In this document: positions 45,301-56,450 of the stretch, in pieces
How the letters are laid out: the number at the start of each line of letters is the position of its first letter
Position numbering within the stretch: the first letter of the stretch is position 1
Source: Sisyra terminalis
Lineage: Eukaryota > Arthropoda > Insecta > Neuroptera > Sisyridae
NCBI GenBank assembly: GCA_958496175.1
Contig: OY292275.1
Coordinates: 12,834,001-12,898,000 of the forward strand
Direction of reading: 5' to 3'
DNA length: 64,000 nucleotides
Program-made: the position numbers and the translations under genes
The notes under the pieces: generated by a model
What the model was told of the DNA's origin: nothing
Databases searched by the model: none
What the model saw: only the letters and a program-made list of their open reading frames with translations

Positions 45301-48149
45301 CTATATTTATTTAAATTTTATAGAATTTTTCTTGTACATAGAAGTTTTCCATTATGGACAGAATAAAGTTTTCTTTGTTGGCAATTCTTGGCAACTTTTG
45401 GGTACTTGGATTTGTAAGATTCATTTGGAAAATTTGAAATATTTTCGACATAGATTTAATGTCACTTCCTCTTTTAAGATATTATTGTTTTAGTCATTCT
45501 TGATTGGTACGAATCAGACCAAAATTATTGAATTTGAACTTAAAAAACTCATTTTGCAATAATGAACATCTAATACACTTGGATAAATATTGAAAATGTT
45601 TTTGGTAGAAACTTTGGGTTTAAACCCTGCAAAACTCGAAGATCATATAACACCGAATAATTCCGTTATTCCTTCGAGTCTATCCATTTCTATATAAATT
45701 TTAGAATAATAGGTTTTTTTAAAAATTTTACGAGTCAATTAATCATTCTAATCATAAAATATCTTTAATGCATGAGAGACTTTCTATAGATTGAGAAATG
45801 ACATTATTTGCGGGTCCTCCTAATATATGATTTGTCAATAACGCCAGTATTATAAACGAAATTATGAACAAACGGCTTACGAAGAACCTCAATGTTTATA
45901 TATGAAAATTAATAAAAATATTTTATCAAAGTTTTTCTTTAATGTACAAATAGATAGCTTTTGATTTTTAAAACAGCACTCAGCATAAACTTAAATACAA
46001 AGAATTACCGAATTTTAAAAAAAGGAGTTAAACAACTGCAATTAGATTTCCCCGATAATTTGTACATTGTACAATATTGGACATGTATGGAGTAAATGCG
46101 ATAGTTAATTAATGTAAATCACAACAATGACTTAATAAATTTTTATTTTAGCATTCATTTGAACTTAATGGCATAGTATAAAATATATGAACGGAAGTCA
46201 GAAAAAATAATGTAACAATCGAAAAATGTCCACGGCTTTATTTTTTTTAAGAGCAACATTGAATCCTGACATTGTTTCCGTTCATAAAATTACCCCAAAA
46301 AGTTATGACACAAGAAAAAGATAGTTTTATTTTAGTTTGATGTATATCAGGAGCATAAAAATGTAATAAATAGAAAAATATAGGAATATACAGAATAAAT
46401 AATAAAACAAATGGCCCATCCAGAAAAGCTTTGTAGTTGCAAATTTAAGCTTATAAAAAATAAAATTGGAAATAAAGAATAATAGGTACGGTATTATCAA
46501 TGTTTGTTTTATACTAGCAAACTATTAATTTAATAATAACCAATTGGGATAGAATAGAAAATCTTTAAACACATATTTTAAATTTTGTTTTCAAATAATT
46601 CATCACTTCAATACTATTTTCCGGAAAAAAATAATCTTGGAAAATTCAAGTCTAACAAAAACGATTTATTTCACTTTCTGTCTGCTTCCTGAACAAAATT
46701 TCAGTCACAAAAACGAAGATTTATGTCGAATATTAATTAAGCAATAAAACCTTTACTGGCCATTAAATAATTAGCTTGTGATTTATTTTATTACAAAATA
46801 ATAATAATAAAATAGTTACTACTTTTCCAAATTACAAAAATTAAAAAATAATTCTAAAGATATTATGTTTTGAACATTTGGCTTCGTTATTCATTAATCT
46901 GATTTATTTATGAAAAAAAGAATTATAAAACAATTAAAGTAAATTGATAAATAAAAAATGGTTAACTTAACTCAGGAAGTTTTTAAATACTTTTTTTATT
47001 AAATTTTCAAGAATCGTCTAATTACTTTTTAAGCAGGTGCTTGACTGCTTCTGTTTGTTAAAAATTCCTCATTAATTTTAATAAAAAAAAATATGCTTTG
47101 TCTACAAGAAAAACTTTTTTTTATATTTTGAATATTTCACCCTATTATCATTGAAGACCACCAATATTACAACACATCATAAATCGATTTGGTGACGCTT
47201 ATTATCATAGAAAAAAACCCTTTTATTTTCGAGGTCGTTAAAGAACAAACCCACAATTATTGTTTTTTTCTCCACAAACCACATTATCTCGTTTATTCAC
47301 TAGCAGACCCAAGCCTTAGATTTCCCACATTTACCAAACTAAACTTTTGTCTTACAAGCAGCCAAATTCCAACCCGAAAATAATTATTTAGAATTATATA
47401 CAAAAAAATCAATCACAACACCAAACCCGTAATTTTCAGACCAATTTAATTTGAAAACACACGCCCCAAAACGTTGAAAGTAAAACTATGGCGCCTGCAA
47501 CATATAATTGTAAGATAATTCCCTCTCATCTAGTTACAGGTCGGGGGACGTAGATCAAAGGTCTAGCAAATGCATGGACCTTTCAAATCCTTGAATTTAT
47601 CTCTGTTTTTTTTTCTCTTTTCATCTTTTCATTTGAAGTACAGGAAGTATTACAATCACGTAAAATTTGGGGTCCAAATATCAACAACAATTTTTACTAT
47701 GTCTGAATTCATTTGGACAAGTTTTAACATCAAAGTAATGGAATTAAATAAATAAGAATCCATAAAGTTACATACATAAATTACAAAAGGCAGAATTAGC
47801 CATTTTCATACTCTCCTCCGCCTACAGAAAAATAAAATAGTATGCAATTTTATAAAAACACTAGCTACAAAGGAAACGTTTTTTTAGACCAACGAATGTT
47901 CTCAACAAAATTATATTGTGATAAGCTCGATTAGAGTTTGCTAAACTTAAAAGCTGTAAAAGCAACACAGGAAGCCTCCAAGAAAAAAGGAAGAAAAAGA
48001 AGGATTGAAATCTCGAATATATTAAACAGAGAAATAAACTGCCCCGATTTAAAGAACCTCACCAAGAATTAACGCTGCTGAAGAAAAGAATTTAATCTCT
48101 TGGAAAACAAAAAAGCACATTATTATGTCATTCTAATTTCCAGGAACAA
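45301..48149. other. AT-rich non-coding DNA; small TCF-like patch
   Basis: Mostly featureless. At 47460-47580 the sequence is more complex, with ATCAAAGG (a TCF/Pangolin-type core) next to GTTACAGGTCGGGGGACG. No genes or repeats recognised. Confidence 0.45.
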
Positions 48150-49270
48150 ATTGGGGCATCTGTGATTAATCGAAGTGTCTTAGACTGGATCTTTTATATA
48201 ATGTTGATATTGGAGCTACTAGTTCCCCATAGATGTATTCTGTAAGTCCAGACCGGTTTTATTACGGCTTTATAGATCTTCAGCCTACTGTTTAGGAACA
48301 GACCTGAATCGCTCCTCAATATCCACCAAATTTTGGTCCCCAGCTGTTATCATTTTATGGCTATATGTCTGTACCAGGTGAGGCATCTATCCAATTAAGC
48401 CCCGAGATACCTGATCTCGTCCTTCTGGGGAACTTGTTGGTTATTTATGTAAGCTGGGGAACATAGGCCCCTTCTGGTAGCAAAGGTCACATGGACGAAC
48501 TTAATTGATTATGATCCTCTATTTTCTAGACGAAGAAGTCTCCTTCATGGAAATGTGGAATTGCCATTTTTCAAAGTATGAAGCTACTTTTCTGACTAAT
48601 GGATTCGGATTTTTTAACTTCGTTTTATGGATGAGCCCTTTATGTCAAACTCAATCCAAGACTTGACTAATTTTAAGAAATATTGCAGAACAGTAGTTCT
48701 TTTAATGTAGGGATTTTGTTATAGTTGCAGCAACTCGGTGGACCTGCTCGATTGTAACGTGCTCCTGACAAAATCTAAACTATGTATGACCGATATGACC
48801 TCCTTTTCTTCTAATATTGGCTTCAGTTTTTGTAAAAGAAATCTATCGAATACTTCAGATATCGTAGATAAAAGGGCAATTGGTCTATATAAAGAGACCT
48901 TCTTGGGTTTACCTGGCTTATAAACCAGGATCATTCTAGCTACTTCCCAGGACGAAGGGTAGTGTGCTGTTCTCATGATAGTGTTAAATAGAGTATGAAG
49001 AATGCATATACTTTCGCCTGGAAGTTGTTTGATCATGAGTCCGGTTAGCTGATCGTGCTCGGGACTTTTTCTGATATTTATTTTATTAATTTCGGTTTTA
49101 ATTTCATCCAGTACTATTGTTGGCATAGTGTAAGGTTCTTCATAATCTATTCTTTCCTCCTCCAAGTATTCTTCGCTATTACAATTCACAGGGAACACTT
49201 TTTCAATATGTTCCGCGAAAAGGTTTCCTTGGAAATACTTACATGCGAAACGTTTGACAGTTCCTGCGTA
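48150..49270 (-). pseudogene. jockey-like non-LTR retrotransposon, reverse transcriptase remnant
   Basis: On the minus strand the upstream end reads FAEHIEKVFPVNCNSEEY, the segment just before the RT domain in jockey-type elements. The RT fingers and palm follow: EIKTEINKINIRKSPEHDQL, LFNTIMRTAHYPSSWEVA, PGKPKKVSLYRPIALLST and ISEVFDRFLLQKL, then HSLDFVRSTLQ in place of the usual QFGFR block. The region that should hold the catalytic YADD is missing: after a stop the sequence resumes with VLQYFLKLVKSW, then YINNQQVPQKDE, WILRSDSGLFLN, IYKAVIKPVWTY and KTLRLITDAP. So an internal deletion removed the active site and several frameshifts broke the rest. Endonuclease and ORF1 are absent and the 3' end is cut off near 48150. 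The element is inactive. Confidence 0.85.
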
Positions 49271-51608
49271 AAATCAACTTTGGATTCAAAGAAAATAAGG
49301 GTAAGAAGAAAGGAAAATGCTTGAAAAGAAGAAGTGTGGTATTTGCATCACAATATTGCGAAAATCAGAAATTTATGTTTATTAAGAAAATAAAATTCAA
49401 TACAACGTAAATCAAGGCTATAATGAGCGTTTATGTTGAATTCACCACGAGAAAAAAAAAACATATTTATTGCACTCGAAGCGGTTATTTAATTAATGTG
49501 GCCAATAATTCAAAGCCAATAAAAGTAAAATTCGGCAAAAAATCGCAACTCAACCGAAATAAATCATACACAAAAAAAAATCAATTTACACGCCAAAACC
49601 AATGGGTGGCTTTGTCATTTATTTAACCATAAATAACACGCCATTTGCATCGAAAATATTCACATCGAACATAAATTTTTCCAACAAAGAAAATCTGCCA
49701 TCAAATTAATTACAACTAAGCAGTTTGCATATATATATAAATATTTATAAATAAAAGTTCAAATCTCGATGATTGCACGCTTTTTTTTCTGCAAATTTAA
49801 AAGCTTGATTTCCCCAGCTTGAAAGCGCGCACGACTGTCTCTCGGGAACGGAAGACTAATATCCTGAAGTATTTACAACAGGATTCACCTTTGTGTAATG
49901 CTCCACCGTCCTCGTTGGGTATGAGTAATAAAAATATATGAAATTTTAATAAATATTCCCTATAAAATTTTCATATAAAATTATCCTTGCAACTTGTTCT
50001 GAACCTTTTGAGCAATGAATATTTCTCCTTCTTGAAAATATGACCTATTACGTGCAATACAATTGTTAAAAATAGATTAATAGTTTTTATATTTTTCCTT
50101 CAAGCGCCATAAATTAAATTATATACAGCTTTTATGGCGAGCCACATGCAGGTGCCATTACATAATACTTATATATTACTAACAAAATTATTAAATTATT
50201 ACCAAGTTAAATAGCAATATAATTCAAACTTCCACCGGCCGATCGAAATAAAAAACAAACTTAAACGTAAATTTTCGTTGTAAAGTATTCCACTTTGAAA
50301 CTCGTAAAAGACTCACTCTCTTGTTTATCATAAACACTTTATAAAAAAGTTGCCTTTCATCTTTCCCATATTTTATATTCATAATACCATCTTATAAAAA
50401 TTTCTTCTTAAAAGGAGAATTAATCCCAAATTTACATGACGACACAAAAGAAACTTTACACTCGATTCGAAAGGAAATAAACCGTGTAAGATTCTCTATT
50501 TTCTTTAATTGTATGTATTTGAAATACACGAAAATCAATAAAATTAAATTACAATTGCATGGCACTATAGAAAATATACAGAAATACAACACCACCAGTT
50601 GGGTTTTATCTTCTTTTTTTCAGTGTAAATCCCAAGACTTATTTGCATTTTATTAGACAGTCAAATTAGTCTTACATGGACCACACACGTCCCGTTATTC
50701 TAATTCTTATTTAATTCCGTAAATAAGTCGATGTTTTACGACTTTTTGGCCGTTTCCAAGATATTTATGTACAGTTTATGGAAACGTAGAACAAATACAA
50801 GGCATTTGAATACGACCTACGAACAATTGAATAAGTTATGAATTTTTTTCCCCAAAATTATTTGAGGATTTACAATCGAAAAAAATAATGCTTAAGTTTC
50901 GTCTTTCGTTTTACGGTTATATGATTGGCAAAAAACAGTGGAGCAAAAAATTCAGATTTTTTTGTACTTTGAGATATGTTTTGCTCCTGTTTTGAAAATA
51001 GGAGTCTTAGCTTTATTAACGACAGATTTTTTTTTAAATTTATGTAAGGTCAAATAAAAATTCAATATTTATTTTGTTCTTGAATTAACAAAATTGTTAT
51101 CAAATGGGCCATAGGCTGCTTTTATCACGTAACAGTCGGTGCATAACAAATCAGAACTCTTACGCCCTCTTACAAAAGCTTTGTGCAATGTATAAACTAT
51201 ATTGAATTAAGAAATAAATAATGCAAAACAGTAAAAATAAAGGGTGGATTTCAAATATTTAAAGCATTGGCTATGTCTTTATATTTCTTATAACATTTGT
51301 CATACTATCCTCTTTAATATATTTTTTTTTATTTTTTCAGTTAATGATAGATGGTATGACTTATTGGTAGTACGTTTAGTTACTATTACACAACAAACTA
51401 AACAATTTAAGATATGTTTGTGGATGGTTCAAAACCAAAAAACATATCATTATAAGATAGCATTTGCCTATTAGAAGAGGTCCGAAATTGAGGATGAGAA
51501 CTAGTCTGTATCGACATTATATCGTACAGTTTTGCTTTTAAAGCAGTGCCCCTCATCATGATAGCGTAATGATCGAAAAAATAATGCAAAAATTTCTTAC
51601 AACTTATC
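49271..51608. other. AT-rich non-coding DNA, no gene seen
   Basis: Short frames at 49423-49626, 50392-50595 and 51244-51474 carry no domain. A more complex patch at 49800-49925 and TTTATGGCGAGCCACATGCA followed by GGTGCC at about 50132-50157 are the only spots that stand out from the AT-rich background. Confidence 0.45.
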
Positions 51609-51931
51609 GATAAATTGGTTATGTCCATAATTTACATAATATTATTTATTTTTAGTAGGATAGTGAACTTAAAGGATGTAAATCCATATACTAATTATTA
51701 ATTTAGCGACGTTTCGGTCCTTTATTTGATCTTCATAAGGCTTCTTAATATGAAGTACACAATATACGAGTACATCTTAATAATATCGACATTTTTATTG
51801 AGATGTATATTGTGTATTTCATATTAAGAAGCCTGATGAATGTCAAATAAAGGACCGAAATGTTGCTAAATTAATAATTGGTATATGGATTTACATCCTT
51901 TAGGTCCACTATCCTACTAAAAATAAATTAT
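51609..51931. repeat. long-hairpin element, family 3, copy 2
   Basis: Homologous to 33473-33903 over most of its length, including the left extension AAATTGGTTATGTCCATA, TTTTTAGTAGGATAGTG and the central AATATGAAGTACACAATATAC. The right arm has CTGATGAA (51833-51840), then GTC and GGACC able to form a short stem around AAATAAA, and GAAATG (51857-51862). Both arms have lost one stem pair by different substitutions, which together point to an intact ancestral stem. The right end abuts the deleted mariner at 51947. Confidence 0.85.
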
Positions 51932-51946
51932 AGTTCCTATAACTTA

Positions 51947-52640
51947 ATCACTTTTAATAACATTAAACATGTCGAGTTTTGGGCCTAAAAAGTACGATTC
52001 CTGAACTGCATTGAATTTCCATAAAAATTTAAATCTAAACTTCTGCGAAATCGCTTACATTGGATATGCTTTTAGAAAAAATGGAAATATTGACATAAAA
52101 AACGAAGAACGTGGAAGACCACCAAAAAAATTTGAAAATATCGAATTGTAAATCCGTTCGATGAAAATGGTGCACAAAAGCAACAACAACTTGCGATTGA
52201 AAATTTGAACCAAGCTTTAGCGCGAAAAACGGCCAGAATATCAAAATAGGCAATACAAAGTGATCTTATTACTTGGTAATTCCCCTGGTCATAAAGAAAA
52301 ACGAGGCAAGGATATGATTGAGGCATTCAATTTGGTAATAGTTTTGCATGTGACTTATACCCTAAATTTGGCTGCTTCAGATTACTACTTATTTGAGTCA
52401 ATAGTACTCGCATTTGTTGAGAAGCACTTCATACTTACGAAGATGAGGGATGAGGGATTTTGCTCAAAAGATGAACAATTTTTTTAGCATGGTATCCACT
52501 AATTGTCAGAAATATGGCAACAAATGTACAATGTATAGAGAGAATTATTCTGAATAATTTAAGTACACATTTTCAAGTAGAATAAATGAAAGCTTATTTT
52601 TCAGACAACAAATCCGGTTTCATATGTAACATACTGAGTA
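51947..52640 (+). pseudogene. internally deleted mariner transposase, copy 2
   Basis: It starts MSSFGPKKYDS followed by a stop, continues through NGNIDIKNEERGRPPKKF and ENIEL, then jumps, as in copy 1 at 4641-5250, to the C-terminal half: EKRPEYQNRQYKVILLLGN, SPGHKEKRGKDMIEAFNLV, NLAASDYYLFESI and VEKHFILTKMRDEG. A one-base shift separates LNQALAR from EKRPEY. The second catalytic D is replaced by G (LLGN where copy 1 has LNDN) and the third D is kept. The 3' sequence AATCCGGTTTCATATGTAAC corresponds to AATTCCGGTTTCATATTAAC in copy 1. It is a non-coding relic whose deletion junction is shared with copy 1. Confidence 0.82.
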
Positions 52641-53570
52641 TAAGCCATCTGGTGATTATTGCAATCTTTTTTAATTTTTACTAACCCTATAGTACAATCG
52701 TGGAAGTGAAATTTATAAAAGAACTCTCCAAAAAGTTTGTAAAAGGCATTTTTTTTTGATTATTTATTAGTTTATATGGTCCCAAATATAATTTTAACCA
52801 GCAAATCCGTCACTAGACTCCTCCCCAACTAATATTTCCAAAAAAAATTATAGTTTTTCTTTACAACTTTTGAACCGTGCTAGATACAAATAAAATAACT
52901 ATTATCAAAATAAAAGTTGAGGAAATTTTCTACAAAAAAATATGTTTTAATTATTTCTTCAATGTACTGTAGTTAACGCGGCAATAACGGTTGAAAATTA
53001 TTAAAAATTATTGGCATCTTAGGAAAAATCGGAAGCCAAATGATTTATCTATTTGAGTGCTTTATTTCTTTAGCTGGGGAAGTTCCAAAAGATACTAAAT
53101 TTTTATTAGTTTAGTAATTTTTTGTTTCAAATATTGAAGAACTTTACTCTTAATTATGAAGATATCAAAAACTTAATCAAATGTTAACTTACTATCAAAA
53201 ACTAATTACAGGATGAAATAAACAATCTTAGACATTAAATTTTTGATCGCAAAGCATTTTGAGCATAAATATATTTAGTAATTTTTAGTTAAGGTCATTA
53301 AAATTGATTTTTTCGGTAAAAAATCGGCAATGATTAATTTAAAACATAGTTTTTTTTATATTTTTCATTGAAAACATTTTTCTAGTCTCAAATTCATAGG
53401 GATACCGAATACAAGGAATAAAAAATTAAGGCTTAAATATATTTTGAATTAGTACAAACATTTTATAACATTTTAAACATTTAAAATTATTACATAACAT
53501 TGAATTATTAGTTATGTAGTAAATTGTTAATTACCAATAAGTACCTACTTATCGATGATATCGATCACAC
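52641..53570. other. AT-rich non-coding DNA, no gene seen
   Basis: No frame, repeat or motif noted apart from ATCGATGATATCGATCAC at 53553-53570, an imperfect palindrome with two ATCGAT cores. Confidence 0.5.
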
Positions 53571-53593
53571 ACATGTGGTAAGTGATTAAGACT

Positions 53594-53715
53594 GCAATCA
53601 ACGAAACATACAAGATTCCCGTGATCATATGTGAAGATATTGACGTGTTGGTAATATTGATGGCTTTGGCATCCGTAATAAAAGATCATTAAGTATTAAA
53701 AAGTAAGACTGATTT
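53594..53715 (+). pseudogene. fragment of a transposon-associated nuclease-like protein (tentative)
   Basis: A short open piece reads VIKTAINETYK, then IPVIICEDIDVLVILMALA; shifting frame once gives RNKRSLSIKK. The order VxTAI, hydrophobic strand, ED-D-LV-L--LA followed by a basic strand resembles the nuclease-like proteins found in many insect and other animal transposon-derived ORFs, where a conserved GED-D-LVLL motif recurs. The match is short and partly frameshifted, so it is a suggestion only. No matching flanks were found. Confidence 0.3.
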
Positions 53716-53869
53716 TTCGACTATTTATATTATATTTAGCCAAGTTATTGGACAGAGAACGCCATCTTCTTACGTTTTCCGAAAACTAAAAATCCAATTT
53801 TAATAAAATTACTTACAGCCGTTTAGATACTTAAAGGCTGTAAGTGGATGAGCAGAATTGGAAATTTAA

Positions 53870-54490
53870 TTTATTAGATACCCATAGTTTTACAAAGAAA
53901 ACCCTAGCGTTGCCTTTATTTCGCAAGCAATGATCCAATTAAAATTCAAAAGCTCCAATCTGCGATCTCGAATCGATTAAATTTGCATTAAAAATACAAT
54001 TGCATTGTCTATGAACACGAATTAACGGGCAAAGTAATTTGTTACGTTGCAATTTTATTTATTGCTTCGAAGCGAATCAAAACAAAGAAATCCATTCAAT
54101 TACTTGCATGACAGATTGAAGAGCACGTATTTATTAAAGTCTTCCACAGCCGTAGCATACCAAAGGGTTGAAAAAACAAACAGCTCAAATGGCTGCAGAT
54201 TGCAGATGTTATCTGACTATATATATATATATGTATGTGTTTTTTTTTCAAATGCATTCAGATCGGATAGATTCGATAAAATATTACCACTCATTACAAT
54301 CCAATTTGTGTCAATTGTCGAGTTTCAGTCGTTCATAAAACCCGTCAGAGAAATGAGCGATTTTTATATGCAACGAAAACAAATGTTCACGATGTAAGTT
54401 TTTCCGAAAGTTTTTCCAACAACAATAGTTTTTCTTCGAGTTCTATCGAATCAAACATCACGAACTCAATTTCTCACAAGTATCAAACTA
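53870..54490. promoter_or_regulatory. candidate regulatory DNA
   Basis: Complex sequence with no transposon signature, containing TCGATTAAATTTGCATTAAA (ATTTGCAT is the complement of the POU octamer) and several CAAT/ATTG words. A short TATATATATATATATG run lies at about 54219-54234. The 116-codon frame at 54047-54397 has no recognisable domain and crosses this low-complexity run, which argues against coding. Confidence 0.25.
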
Positions 54491-54599
54491 TTGTAGTCTC
54501 GGCAACGTTGTCCTCAAGTTTATTTTAAACTTTCTTTTCCCTGTCGTCAAGAGCAACCCATAGAGGTGTGATCAAAAAGTAAGGTGACTTTTCATTTTT

Positions 54600-55318
54600 T
54601 TTTAAATTTATTCATTTTTTTATCTAAATTTATTTGATCCCCCTCAAAATAATCCCCTTTTGATACAATACACTTGTGCCATCGCTTTTTCTAGTCGTCA
54701 AAGCACTTTTGAAATGCATTTTTTGGTATTGCCTTAAACTTCTTCTGCGATGCAGCCTTAATCTCCTCAATCATTGTGAATCTTCGTCTTTTCATGGTAC
54801 TTTATAATTTTGGGAAGAGGGAAAATTTACAGGGGGCCAAGTTCGGTGATTACGGTGGTTGAGCATGATTGGTATGATGGAATTACTATTTTTGGCCAAA
54901 TAAGTACTCACTAATAACGACTTGTGCGCAGGAGCATTATCATAGTGCAAAATCCATGAATTTTCTTTCCACAATTCCGGCCGTTTTTTCCTTATTGATT
55001 CACGCAAATGCCGCATAACCTCAAGGTAATATTCCTAGTGTACTGATGACCTTATGGAAGAAATTCTGGCTGCATAACGCTATGATAATCAAAGAAAACT
55101 GTTATCAAAACCTTCACATTCGAACGAACTTGGTGTGCCTTTTTCGATCTTGGCTCTTCTGAACGCTTCCATTGGGATGATTGGGCTTTATTTTCGATGT
55201 CATAACCATATGCCCATGACTCGCCACCAGTTATAACCGTATTCTTCGGACTTGGCCCCCTGTGACTTTTTTCTCTTCCCAAAATTAAAAAGTACGGTGA
55301 AAGGATAAAAATTCGCAA
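54600..55318 (-). pseudogene. mariner transposase remnant (C-terminal two thirds)
   Basis: In order on the minus strand: VITGGESWAYGYDIENKAQ (the first catalytic D, normally in GDE, has become G), SSQWKRSEEPRSKKAHQVRS, NVKVLITVFFDY, then VMRHLRESIRKKRPELWKEN, SWILHYDNAPAHKSLLVSTY with the second D, and a frameshifted tail (IEEIKAA, FKAIPKNAFQKCF, RWHKCIVSKGDYFEGD). The proline-rich segment that should carry the third D reads SIIPIMLNHRNH and is lost. The N-terminal DNA-binding part is absent: the sequence before residue GES is unrelated. This is a different mariner lineage from those at 3.1, 4.6 and 52 kb. It is inactive. Confidence 0.85.
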
Positions 55319-55510
55319 CGATTAAGGAGATTAAGGCTGCATCGCCAAAGGAGCTTAAGGCAATACCAAAAAGTACATTTCAAAAGTGCTTTGACTGGAA
55401 AAAACGCTGACACAAGTCCATTGTATCAAAAAGGGATGTTTTGAGAGGGATCAAATACATTTAGATGAATAAATGATTAAATTTTTTGAAGTGAAAACTT
55501 CTTTAGCATC
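55319..55510 (+). repeat. inverted duplicate of the mariner 3' end
   Basis: Read on the plus strand, this gives IKAASPKELKAIPKSTFQKC, then WKKR and the KSIVSKRDV end, that is, the same C-terminus as 54600-54790 but in the opposite orientation. The nucleotides after the stop (TTTTGAGAGGGATCAAATAC and following) also match the complement of 54610-54660. The putative terminal repeat at 55485-55520 is too decayed to confirm. The unit must come from a second, inverted mariner copy or from a local inverted duplication. Confidence 0.75.
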
Positions 55511-55770
55511 GTTGTAGCTTTAAATTTTATGAAACGGAAACGGAAAGCGGCAATAAAAAGAGAAACATATACATAAATCTATAAGATTTAATATGAGAGA
55601 GAATGAGGTAGAAAACATTAGTATTTCTTATGGTTGTATACGCCTGCGTATTACGCTACTTGAGACTGGTTTTCATAGCGACCAATAATAATCGTGTTAA
55701 ATTGCTTATTATAATTTTAAGCATAAACATTTCATTATTTTAATAAAATTAATTTTCAAGTTTTCCGAAA

Positions 55771-56450
55771 ATGAATACGGATTATTGTCATGATTATCAA
55801 AAAAAAGTAAAGAAAACAAGGCTATAAAGACGTCAAAAGGTTCAACAGAACGTGTTCGTGAATTTCGGGCACGCCGAAAAACATTATTAAATAAGAAAAA
55901 TAATAGTTTTTATACGTTTAATAATGATTCGACTGTGCAAAATAGTGAAAATGATGCTAGTAAGTACTTAAATATTTTCTAATCGCATATTTCGTCCTTA
56001 ATCACGAAAATATCAATAAAATAAAAGCTAATTTAAAATCAATTCTGATATCACATAATATTACGAACTGTTTTTCAGGTGCTACTCAAATGAATGTACA
56101 GCCGATTCCTTAGGTACTCACAATTTCGTTAAAATAAAGCTGCTCATGAAGAATTTCGTTAAATTTTTTTTAACAACATGTTCGGTCATAATATGTGCTC
56201 TTTTTGTGAACGATTGTGATTCCAACGAAATTCAAAACTACAACGCCCAGGACATCAAGATCTTTTATGGAGAATAATTGAAAATTCTAATGCAAATGAT
56301 AATATTTTACTGTGCTGCACGTATTTTCAAGTAATCGAGAAAAATGTAATTCCAACGATGTCCAAATACAATAGTTTCAAATATTAAACGATACCTACAT
56401 CTTTACCACCACTGGATTTATTTCATACTTCCACTACCATAAGCTCTCAT
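55771..56450 (+). pseudogene. Helitron replicase/helicase N-terminal fragment with a probable intron
   Basis: It begins MNTDYCHDYQKK; a slip in the following A run joins to KENKAIKTSKGSTERVREF and RARRKTLLNKKN, a segment of the kind found at the start of animal Helitron proteins. GTAAGT at 55960-55965 and TTTTTCAG ending at 56078 bound a 119-base intron; splicing keeps the frame (NDA, S, ATQMNVQPIP). Exon 2 continues, with three in-frame stops, through NKAAHEEFR, FFNNMFGHNMCSFCERL (a TGA where W is expected before F), LCCTYFQVIEKNVIPTMSKY, NSFKY and IPTSLPPLDLFHTS. The zinc-binding C-x2-C pair, the NxIPTMSxYNxF block and LPPLD are typical of the region before the Rep domain. Rep and helicase domains are absent. 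Confidence 0.6.

Noticed and set aside
54047..54397. 116-codon open frame
   Set aside because: It reads through an AT microsatellite-like run and has no recognisable domain; chance is the simplest explanation.
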